Assembly (NCBI GenBank): GCA_029250885.1
Contig: JAQXEK010000002.1
Location: 43,518 to 107,517, forward strand
Source of the DNA: Planctomycetota bacterium
Lineage (GTDB): Bacteria > Planctomycetota > UBA1135 > GCA-002686595
Length of the DNA stretch: 64,000 nucleotides
Direction: 5' to 3'
Shown here: positions 17,220 through 24,816 of the stretch, one piece after another
Position numbering within the stretch: the stretch's first letter is position 1
Layout of the letters: the number at the start of each line of letters is the position of its first letter
Position numbers and translations under genes: made by a program
Notes under the pieces: generated by a model
Told to the model about the DNA's origin: nothing
Database searches by the model: none
The model's input: the letters and a program-made list of their open reading frames with translations, nothing else

Positions 17220-20200
17220 ATGGTCCTAGGCATGCCCGATGCCAATCCAATGGGGCCGGGGCCGCTTCGGCTGCGCGGCGCCAACGAGAACAACCTGCGC
17301 GGTGTGGACCTGGACCTGCCCCTAGGGTTGTGGACCGCGGTGACGGGCCCCTCGGGTTCGGGAAAGACCTCGCTGGTCTTCGACACCCTAATCAAGGAGG
17401 GGCAGAGCCGCTACCTTGGCTCCCTGTCGGCCCGAGCGCGGCACTTCTTCGGCAAGCTCTCGGGGGCCGAGGTCCAGAGCATCGACGGTCTGCCCGCCGC
17501 CGTCGCCGTGGGCGAGGCCGCCCTGGCTGGAAGCTCGCGCTCGACGGTGGGGACCCTAACTGGCGCACTGGACCTGCTGCGCTTACTGTTCGCGCGAACG
17601 GCAGTGGACCCGGGCAGCGAGCCCCTGACCCGCAGCCACTTCAGCTTTAACCACAGGCTTGGCGCCTGCGAAGCCTGCGCAGGTGTTGGCTTAGAGGACC
17701 GGGTCGACCCGGGCCTGCTGGTGCGGGATGCCAGCAAGTCGATCCGGGCCGGAGCCCTGTCGCCGACCCTCAAGAGCGGATACACGGTCTACAGCCAGGT
17801 CACCGTGGAGGTCATGGACGACATCTGCCGCGCCCACGGCTTCGATGTGGACCGCCCTTGGTGCGAGCTCTCGCCCGAGCAGGTGCAGGTGATCTTCTTT
17901 GGCACCAAGGCTCTGAAGGTGCCCTTTGGCAAGCACAGCATCGAGTCGCGCATGAGGTGGGAGGGCATCACCGCGCGTCCCCGTGAGGAAGGCTACTATC
18001 GCGGCTTGATCCCCGTGATCGAGGAGACCCTCAAGCGCAACCGCAACCCTAATATCCTGCGCTTCGTGCGCTCGATTCCTTGCACGACCTGCGCGGGTTC
18101 GCGCCTTGGTCGAGCCGGCCGCGAGGCTCACATTGGCGAGCGCACCCTGCCGGCGCTGTTGGCCCTCCCCGTAGACCAGCTCACCCATGCCCTCAGGAAA
18201 TTGCCAAGGAGCGAAGTGCAGGTCGCACTCGAGCCCGCGCTGTTGCGCCGCGCGGCGCGCCTCGTCCAGCTTGGCCTAGGGCATCTGACCTTGGATCGCA
18301 CGAGCCCAAGCTTGTCGGGCGGCGAAGCTCAACGCATTCGCCTGGCGTCCCAGCTGACCGCGGGTCTGGGCGGGCTCTTGATCGCCCTGGACGAGCCCAC
18401 CCTCGGGCTGCACCCCGCTAGTCAGCAGGGCATGGGCGAGGTCCTGAACGAGCTTCGCGAGCTGGGTAACACGCTGCTAGTGGTCGAGCACGATCCCGAG
18501 ATGGTGCTCTGGGCTGACAGGCACGTCGCCATGGGGCCGGGTGCGGGTGTCGAGGGCGGAAGATTGCTCAGTAATGAACCTCTAAGGGGGCAGCCCCTTG
18601 GGGCGCCCCCGGTTCCAAAGTCCTTGATTCGATCTCCATTAGCCGAATGGACGCTCTCGGGCGCCACGCTCCACAACCTCCAAGGCGACGACCTCACCCT
18701 TGGTGCGGGCACGTTCAACGTGGTGGTTGGGCCCAGTGGTGCAGGGAAATCCTCCCTTGTCTTTGGCACGCTCCTGCCCGCTCTGCAGGGTCAGCCCGGC
18801 GGCCCGTTCAGCGAGCTTACCGGCGTACCCGGTGGCCAGGTCAGCGCCGTCGATGCGCGCCCGATCGGCCGCACTCCCCGCAGCACCCCTGCGACCTGGT
18901 CCGGGCTCTTCGATATCGTCCGCAAGCGCTTCGCCGAGACCGACGCCGCCCGAAAGCTCGGCCTCAAGGCCGGGCACTTTTCTTATAACAACAAGGCCGG
19001 TCGCTGCTCTTCCTGCCAGGGTCTTGGCGTGACCCGAGTCGGCCTGCACATGCTCGAGAATATCGAGCTCGTCTGCGTCGATTGTGGTGGCGGTCGCTAC
19101 GACAAGGCAGTACTCGCCACAACCTGGCGCGGCAAGACCATCGCCCAGGTCCTGGCACTCGATGTACGCTCGGCTAAGGTCTTCTTTGAGGGCGACCCCG
19201 ACCTGTACGCCATGTGCGCGGCTATGGAATCCTTGGGCCTTGGCTACCTATCCCTCGGCCAACCCTCAAGTCACCTTAGCCGCGGCGAGGCCCAGCGCAT
19301 CAAGCTCAGCACTCTGCTTGGTTCGACGGGTTCGCGGCCAACCCTTGTCCTCTTGGACGAGCCCGACCGTGGCCTGCATCCCTCGGACGTGGAGCTGCTC
19401 TTGCAAGCCATCGACGCGCTTGTGGAGGCCGGCCACACGGTGGTCGCGATCTCTCACCACCGCTATATGTGGGCCGCCGCGGACAGGCTGATTGCCGTAG
19501 ACAAGGGGCGCGTCAAGTGCGGGGTTCCCTTTGCCGAGCTCGAGCCTCTGTCCGAGACTCCCGTAGCTAGGGGCCCAGTCTGCCCCGCCCAGGTGCAAGA
19601 CACTATCGAGCTGCGCGGCGTTCGTACCGGGAATCTAAAGGGCGTTGATGTGACGATTCCCCACAATAAGCTCTCGGTCCTCTGTGGCGTCTCCGGCAGC
19701 GGTAAGACGTCCCTAGCCTTTGGCACCCTAGCCAGCGAAGCATGGCATCGCTTTGCCGAGAGCCTGCCCTTCCAAGTGCGCCGCTTCGTACGCCGCATGC
19801 CAAGACCCGTGCTCGACTCCGCCACGGGGTTGACGCCGGTGCTCTCCCTGCGCCAAGAGAGTGCCCGGGCGGGAGGTCGCTCCACCGTGGCGACGCAGTC
19901 CGAGCTAGGGCCCCTGTTGCGGTTGCTCTACTCGCGTATCGGCCGGGATCCCGAACAAGCTGAACCCCACAGCTGGACCGCCGAGCACTTTAGCCCCGAC
20001 CGAGCCTTGGGAGCGTGCAAGAGCTGCGCAGGGCGAGGTGCCATTCCCCGTTGCGAGACTACTAAACTGATCACGAACCCTGGGGCGTCCTTACTCGCAA
20101 ACGCCCAGGGTCCTATGGCTGGAACACGGCCGGGGAAGTTTTTTGGCGAGCGTGATGGCCAGTACATCGCGACCCTGTTGGCCGCCGCCGAATTTGTCGA

Positions 20201-22004
20201 TGGCGTCGCGCCCACGGACTACGACCAGCCCTGGTCCGAGCTCTCCCAGGCTGCCCAAGACTTGGCCCTAGGTGGCCTGCCCGGAGCTCACTTGAAGGTG
20301 AAGTGGGAGTACGCCCGGGGCCAGCGCAAGGGCGAGCACAACTTCGAGGGCACTTGGGTGGGGTTCGCCGCCCTGGTGGAGAAGGAGGCCCGCATCCGGA
20401 AGAACGCCAAGGCTGCGGCCGAGTGGGCGGCTCCCCTGGGAGACGTGGCTTGCGAGTCTTGCGGCGGCGCTGGGCTGCGCCCAGAGATCGCGGCCGTCGC
20501 CATCGGAGGCGTGACCCTCGCCGAGCTCATGTGCCAACCCCTTGGTGCCACCGAAGCCACGCTGGATGCCGCACTCCAAGTTGCAATCGACGCGTATCCC
20601 GATCCTGCCATTCGAGCCGTTGCCGATTCGGTCTTCCCCGAGTTGCGGTCGCGCTTGGCCGGACTTGTTAGGCTCGGACTCGGGCACCTAGCCCTGGACC
20701 GTCCCAGCTCTAGCCTTTCGGACGGCGAGCTGCAGCGGGTCCGCCTGGCAAGCATTCTGCGGGCCGGCCTGACCCAGGCGACCCTTGTGTTGGACGAGCC
20801 CGGGGCCGGCCTTCACGCCCGTGATTTGCAGTCCTTGATCGAGAGCCTGGGCGCCGCATGCGCCGCGGGAAACACAGTGGTGGTGGTCAGCCACAGGCCG
20901 GCGTTCCTTCGGGCTGCCGACCACCTAATCGAGCTGGGTCCGGGGGCCGGCGACGCGGGCGGCGCGTTGGTCGCAGCGGGCACGCCGGCTACCGTGCTTG
21001 CGGGTAGGACGCCCACGGCGATCGCGCTGGCAGAAGACAGCGGGCCCAAAGCGCCGCCGGTCCCAGGCGGAGCTAGGCCCGGTCCTTCTTTGCTAATTCG
21101 CGGTGCCCGTGCCAACAATCTCGTCGGCTTCGACATCGAGCTCCCCGCCAGCGGCTTCGTGGCCGTGACCGGCGTCTCCGGCAGCGGCAAGAGTAGCTTG
21201 GTCTTCGATGTGCTGGGGGAGTCCGTGCGCCGGGGTCGCCCGGTGGCCTGCGATAAAATCGTCCTACCCCAGGGCCAGGCTGACCATTTTCAAGCTCTTC
21301 GAACCTCACGGGATGGTGGTGGAGCCGCGACTCCGCTCGGCGCGTTAAACTTGATGCCACACCTCCAGAGTCTCTACTTCGCGGCCGCACAATCCGCCGG
21401 GTTGCAGACGCCGCGCAAGGCCTTCTCTTTCGGTAGCCCAGCAGGACGGTGCGAGGCTTGCAAGGGGGCCGGGATCGAGCGAGTCGCCATGGACTTCATG
21501 GCCGACCTGCACCTACCCTGCCCTGAATGTGGGGGCAAGCGCTACCGCCCGGAGGCCCTCCAGGCGAAGTGGCGCGGTCTCGACGTGGCGGAGACCCTTG
21601 GTCTGACCTGCAGGGCTCTGGCCGAGAAGATCGCTTTGGAAGATCAAGGGCAGAAGCACATCCGCGCCCTCGCCCAAGGCCTGGCATCCCTCGAACAGGT
21701 CGGCCTAGGCTACCTATCCCTCGGCCGGCAGTCGGCCGAACTGTCCGGCGGCGAGCGCTCCCGACTGACCCTGGCATCCAGCCTGATCAGTGCGCCCTCG
21801 CCGGGGCTCTATCTGCTGGATGAGCCCGCCCGGGGACTCCACGAAAAAGACCTCGACATGCTTGCCGAGGTCTTCCGAAGGTTGGGTGATCGGGGCGATC
21901 TTGTGGTGATCACCGAGCACCGCTTGTCCTTGATTGCCCGCGCCGATCGAGTGGTCGAACTAGGCCCCGAAGGCGGACCTGGTGGCGGCCAGCTCTTGGG
22001 CTAG
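17220..22004 (+). CDS. uvrA: Double-length UvrA-family excinuclease subunit (four ABC ATPase modules)
   Basis: About 1594 residues, against roughly 950 for an ordinary UvrA. Two UvrA-like units are fused head to tail, giving four Walker A motifs (GPSGSGKTS near 42, GPSGAGKSS near 502, GVSGSGKTS near 823, GVSGSGKSS near 1318), each paired with an ABC signature (LSGGEAQR, LSRGEAQR, LSDGELQR, LSGGERSR) and a Walker B (LDEPTLGLHP, LDEPDRGLHP, LDEPGAGLHA, LDEPARGLHE). Zinc-finger CxxC pairs recur (CEACAGVG, CTTCAGS, CSSCQGLG, CVDCGGG, CKSCAG, CESCGG, CEACKGAG, CPECGG). It should bind damaged DNA in nucleotide excision repair. Starts at 17220, 17232 and 17250 are all possible. The frame stays open to 16884, but that part is antisense to the CehA-like gene. 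No uvrB or uvrC is nearby. Confidence 0.92.
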   Translation: MVLGMPDANPMGPGPLRLRGANENNLRGVDLDLPLGLWTAVTGPSGSGKTSLVFDTLIKEGQSRYLGSLSARARHFFGKLSGAEVQSIDGLPAAVAVGEAALAGSSRSTVGTLTGALDLLRLLFARTAVDPGSEPLTRSHFSFNHRLGACEACAGVGLEDRVDPGLLVRDASKSIRAGALSPTLKSGYTVYSQVTVEVMDDICRAHGFDVDRPWCELSPEQVQVIFFGTKALKVPFGKHSIESRMRWEGITARPREEGYYRGLIPVIEETLKRNRNPNILRFVRSIPCTTCAGSRLGRAGREAHIGERTLPALLALPVDQLTHALRKLPRSEVQVALEPALLRRAARLVQLGLGHLTLDRTSPSLSGGEAQRIRLASQLTAGLGGLLIALDEPTLGLHPASQQGMGEVLNELRELGNTLLVVEHDPEMVLWADRHVAMGPGAGVEGGRLLSNEPLRGQPLGAPPVPKSLIRSPLAEWTLSGATLHNLQGDDLTLGAGTFNVVVGPSGAGKSSLVFGTLLPALQGQPGGPFSELTGVPGGQVSAVDARPIGRTPRSTPATWSGLFDIVRKRFAETDAARKLGLKAGHFSYNNKAGRCSSCQGLGVTRVGLHMLENIELVCVDCGGGRYDKAVLATTWRGKTIAQVLALDVRSAKVFFEGDPDLYAMCAAMESLGLGYLSLGQPSSHLSRGEAQRIKLSTLLGSTGSRPTLVLLDEPDRGLHPSDVELLLQAIDALVEAGHTVVAISHHRYMWAAADRLIAVDKGRVKCGVPFAELEPLSETPVARGPVCPAQVQDTIELRGVRTGNLKGVDVTIPHNKLSVLCGVSGSGKTSLAFGTLASEAWHRFAESLPFQVRRFVRRMPRPVLDSATGLTPVLSLRQESARAGGRSTVATQSELGPLLRLLYSRIGRDPEQAEPHSWTAEHFSPDRALGACKSCAGRGAIPRCETTKLITNPGASLLANAQGPMAGTRPGKFFGERDGQYIATLLAAAEFVDGVAPTDYDQPWSELSQAAQDLALGGLPGAHLKVKWEYARGQRKGEHNFEGTWVGFAALVEKEARIRKNAKAAAEWAAPLGDVACESCGGAGLRPEIAAVAIGGVTLAELMCQPLGATEATLDAALQVAIDAYPDPAIRAVADSVFPELRSRLAGLVRLGLGHLALDRPSSSLSDGELQRVRLASILRAGLTQATLVLDEPGAGLHARDLQSLIESLGAACAAGNTVVVVSHRPAFLRAADHLIELGPGAGDAGGALVAAGTPATVLAGRTPTAIALAEDSGPKAPPVPGGARPGPSLLIRGARANNLVGFDIELPASGFVAVTGVSGSGKSSLVFDVLGESVRRGRPVACDKIVLPQGQADHFQALRTSRDGGGAATPLGALNLMPHLQSLYFAAAQSAGLQTPRKAFSFGSPAGRCEACKGAGIERVAMDFMADLHLPCPECGGKRYRPEALQAKWRGLDVAETLGLTCRALAEKIALEDQGQKHIRALAQGLASLEQVGLGYLSLGRQSAELSGGERSRLTLASSLISAPSPGLYLLDEPARGLHEKDLDMLAEVFRRLGDRGDLVVITEHRLSLIARADRVVELGPEGGPGGGQLLG

Positions 22005-23026
22005 TCGTTGCGGTACTCGCCGTGGCAGTCGAGGCAGGAGGTCTCAATCGCAAGGAAGGAGCGGTCGGCCAAGGCCACTGCATCGAGGTTGCCCGCGGCG
22101 ATCTGCTTGACCGAGTCCACAAGCGCCTTGCTCTCCTCAAGGCCTTCACTCCACCAGCTGCGGAAGTCGTCGGCAGAGGTGCGCACCTCGGAGAGATGCT
22201 CGCCGGCCTGGAAACCTTGCAATAGCTGGAGAGCTTCGTTCAGGGGATCGAGGTCGGGGTGCATCGGGTCTGGCAGCCAACCGCTGTCCCTGAGCACCTC
22301 GTTGTTATCAAAGGCGCGGGCCAGGATGACCATGGAGCCAACGACGCCATCGACCTCTTCCTTCTCAGCGAAGTCGTATTCGAAAGCCGCAGTCTCTTCC
22401 GCGGTCGGCATATCGCCGGCAGCAACGATGCGGTAGAGGCCTTCGTACTTCTTGGAAGTGCCACAGTACTGGCGCATCTCGGCGATCGCCTCGGCGCGCT
22501 GGATGCCATCGAGGACCAGGCGCCCCACTTCGGCACCGGCGGGACCGCGGTGACGGCCGTGGAAGCAGTGCACGTAAAAGGGGCCATCGAGCTCGCGGTA
22601 AGTCTTGGCCAAGCGCAGCATCTCGTCCTTGCTGATGTCGCTGTACTGGATTGGGATGTGCACGTAGCGCATGCCGTACCTTGCGGCCAACTCGGCGTCA
22701 GGCACTTTCCCGTCAACGGAGATGATCGTGCGAATGCCCATGTCCTGTAGCACGGAAAAGGCGGCCTCGCCGATGGGCTCGGAGCCCGAGACAATCTGCT
22801 CGGACAGCTTGAAGACGTTGTACATACCCTCATATTCCATGGGCTCCACTGGGGGAAGCTCAAGGCTCATCGCCATGTCGTAGGCCTTGGCGTCAAGGTC
22901 CAGGGGAGGCGTGACTTGGGTCACGAGCTGCTGGTCACCGGAGCCGACTTGGGGGGCGGTGCAGGCCATGAGGCTGGCACCTAGGGCGAGGCAGCTAAGG
23001 GCGAGAAATTGGGTGGAAGTCTTCAT
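22001..23026 (-). CDS. Lipoprotein with tyrosine-phosphatase-like domain and C-terminal cytochrome c motif
   Basis: 341 residues with a lipoprotein signal (lipobox LMAC, Cys22). Residues about 65-190 resemble a dual-specificity phosphatase: EAAFSVLQDMGIRTIISVDG, then the CX5R loop HCFHGRHRG (Cys154, Arg160). The C-terminal 100 residues are helical and end in a single c-type haem motif SCLDCHGEYR (Cys331, Cys334, His335), resembling cytochrome c'/c556-like helical bundles. The fusion puts a phosphatase-like fold and a haem site on one exported protein. A general-acid Asp is not obvious to me, so activity is uncertain. Its stop overlaps the uvrA stop by 4 bases (convergent). Confidence 0.78.
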   Translation of the reverse strand: MKTSTQFLALSCLALGASLMACTAPQVGSGDQQLVTQVTPPLDLDAKAYDMAMSLELPPVEPMEYEGMYNVFKLSEQIVSGSEPIGEAAFSVLQDMGIRTIISVDGKVPDAELAARYGMRYVHIPIQYSDISKDEMLRLAKTYRELDGPFYVHCFHGRHRGPAGAEVGRLVLDGIQRAEAIAEMRQYCGTSKKYEGLYRIVAAGDMPTAEETAAFEYDFAEKEEVDGVVGSMVILARAFDNNEVLRDSGWLPDPMHPDLDPLNEALQLLQGFQAGEHLSEVRTSADDFRSWWSEGLEESKALVDSVKQIAAGNLDAVALADRSFLAIETSCLDCHGEYRND

Positions 23027-23230
23027 CGAGATCGTAGTGAACGTGGTGACAGAGCTCTTGGTGTTGCAAGGCCCGTGCCGGAGCGCGCCGCAGCCGGCAA
23101 TCCATGTTTAAAGCCGTAGGTGTGCGTCCACCGAACACTTCTGTGTAGCACCATGTTACCCCCAGGTGACATGGGGGGTGGTGACAGACCCGGAAGGCGG
23201 ACTCCTGGGCCCGCTGCGGGTGCATAGACC

Positions 23231-23539
23231 CTATTTTGCCTTGTCGAAGTTCTTCTTAAGGACGCGCTCGAGCTTGTGAGACGCGTTCGAGATGGCCTGC
23301 TTGATCGTATCCGCGTGGTCGTCCACGGCGATGGGGCTCTGGCCCGAAGGGCGAGCCTCCATCACGCAGCGCTTAGTGCGACCCGTGGAGCTCGTGCCTT
23401 CGCTGTCGTTGTGGATATGGACCTCGACCCGCGTAATGCGGTCGGCTATGTGTTGGGTCGCGCGGTGAACTTTTTCGTTTACGAAGCCTTCAATGTGGTC
23501 GGACTTTTCGATATCAGCGAAGCTAATCTGAATTTGCAT
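23231..23539 (-). CDS. hpf: Ribosome hibernation-promoting factor / RaiA family
   Basis: 102 residues, the short form of the sigma-54 modulation protein/HPF family, which binds the 30S decoding region and inactivates ribosomes in slow growth. It begins MQIQISFADIEKSD and has the beta-alpha-beta-beta-beta-alpha pattern; THIADRITRVEVHIHND-type strands and DDHADTIKQAISNASHKLER match the family. There is no C-terminal dimerisation domain. The frame is open to 23596, but the ATG at 23539 gives the family-typical N-terminus. Confidence 0.85.
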   Translation of the reverse strand: MQIQISFADIEKSDHIEGFVNEKVHRATQHIADRITRVEVHIHNDSEGTSSTGRTKRCVMEARPSGQSPIAVDDHADTIKQAISNASHKLERVLKKNFDKAK

Positions 23540-24062
23540 AGGTGCCAAAGCGTCAATAGGTAGGGAAGGCCAAGGGGCCAATAGGTCGAGCTTCAAGGTA
23601 CTAAGCCGGGCTGCTTTGGGGCAATAGGAATTGCGCCGCAGAGGCTGAGGTTCTCGATTCTTGGGCTGTCCAGTGGGGGTGCTGGAGGGTGTTGCGCTTC
23701 GCGATCCCGCGAGAAGCAGCAGACCGCTCTACCCAATCCAGGAGGATTTCGGTCACGAGCCCAAGGGCGATTATGCTGCAGCTGTGACTCCCGAGTCGAA
23801 CCACCGGGTTTTCTGGGATCCACCGCGACTGGGCCCATGGGCTTATCTCCGCACCCCCCTGCATGGCAGCTGCTCCCAAGGGAACCTAGGCCGGAAATTA
23901 AGTACGATGGGAAAGGGCCCCAACAAGGCCTCGGTAGAGATGGAAGAGTGCTGTCCTCTATTCGAACCGCCTCACTTCAAGCTACACTCCTCGCGCTCTA
24001 CTACATCGGCGGTTACGCCGCTTTCAAGTTGATGCAGTGGTCCTAAGGCGAGCGGCCTAAGC
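23540..24062. other. Intergenic stretch without a confident gene
   Basis: 523 bases between the hibernation factor and the methyltransferase. Several short overlapping frames are open, but none resembles a known family or has a convincing start. The only suggestive piece is the 3' end of a rightward frame described separately at 23948-24046. Promoters for the two flanking divergent genes must lie here, but I cannot pick out a clear -35/-10 pair. Confidence 0.4.
23948..24046 (+). CDS. Possible small single-membrane-span protein
   Basis: From the GTG at 23948 the frame encodes about 32 residues, largely a hydrophobic helix followed by a short polar tail (LLALYYIGGYAAFKLMQWS). It ends 16 bases before the methyltransferase start. 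The frame is open further upstream to an ATG at 23837, but that part is Pro/Arg-rich and looks non-coding. The hydrophobic end and tight spacing are the only evidence; it may be chance. Confidence 0.25.
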   Translation: MLSSIRTASLQATLLALYYIGGYAAFKLMQWS

Positions 24063-24809
24063 ATGTCAAAGCCTATGAGAAGTCCCATGATCCCCTCCAG
24101 CTTTGCGACCTGCACGGCCAAAGAGAACCACGAGTGGCTGATCGGCGAGTACCTCGACCAACTTGCTAAGCAGAAGCCGAACAAGGTCGTGGACGTGGGC
24201 TGCGGATCGGGCATGCTGCTAAAGGCCTGCCGAGAGCGTGGGATTAAGGCCGCCGGGATCGATTCTGCCGGACCGAACTTAGACGCGCTCCGGGAGTCAG
24301 GATTTGAGGTCTCCGAGGGCTCTGCCTACAGCATGCCCTTTGAGGACCGCTCGGTGGACTGGATCTCCCTGCGGCATGTTCCTCACCACCTTGAGGATCC
24401 AAGGCGAGCCTTCGCGGAGTTACTCCGGGTCGCAGACCGTGGCGTCATCCTTGCCGAGCCCCACTTCGACTTGAGCGAACTGAGCCAAGCCTGCGCGGAG
24501 TCTCTCGACGTGTGGGAGAAGCGGCAGCATCGCCGCCGGGGCATGGTCCACGACGAGGTGTATGACCTTGGCGCTCTGCTCCAAATGATGCCCAAAGGCT
24601 ACCAGCGGGATTTCCATGTCCAGGCCCTGCGAACGCTCCGGTTGCGGAGCCGGGACTTGGGTAAGTTCGCCACGGAGGCTAGGGGGCTACTCGTAGGGCT
24701 CGACCCCGGACATGAAGAGTGCCTAGCTCTCAAGGGGCTTATCCGAGAGATCGAGCAGACGGGCCTGACTTGGAATGGATCGCTGCTCGTGATCCTGAGC
24801 CGCAGATAG
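24063..24809 (+). CDS. Class I SAM-dependent methyltransferase
   Basis: 248 residues with a Methyltransf_11-type Rossmann fold. Motif I is VVDVGCGSGMLL, motif II lies around KAAGIDSAGPNLDALR, and the post-motif blocks are GSAYSMPFEDRSVDWISL and HHLEDPRRAFAELLRV. No transmembrane segment is present. The acceptor is not predictable; the family includes ubiquinone/menaquinone, sterol and small-molecule methyltransferases. It converges on the HEAT-repeat gene with a 7-base gap. Confidence 0.85.
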   Translation: MSKPMRSPMIPSSFATCTAKENHEWLIGEYLDQLAKQKPNKVVDVGCGSGMLLKACRERGIKAAGIDSAGPNLDALRESGFEVSEGSAYSMPFEDRSVDWISLRHVPHHLEDPRRAFAELLRVADRGVILAEPHFDLSELSQACAESLDVWEKRQHRRRGMVHDEVYDLGALLQMMPKGYQRDFHVQALRTLRLRSRDLGKFATEARGLLVGLDPGHEECLALKGLIREIEQTGLTWNGSLLVILSRR

Positions 24810-24816
24810 TTCGGGG

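Noticed and set aside
17220..22004. UvrA duplication as an assembly artefact
   Set aside because: The two halves are diverged throughout, with different signature and Walker B sequences, so they are not a copy of the same stretch.
23597..23879. Leftward small frames upstream of the hibernation factor
   Set aside because: They overlap each other in different frames, lack plausible starts and families, and look like chance openings in GC-rich DNA.
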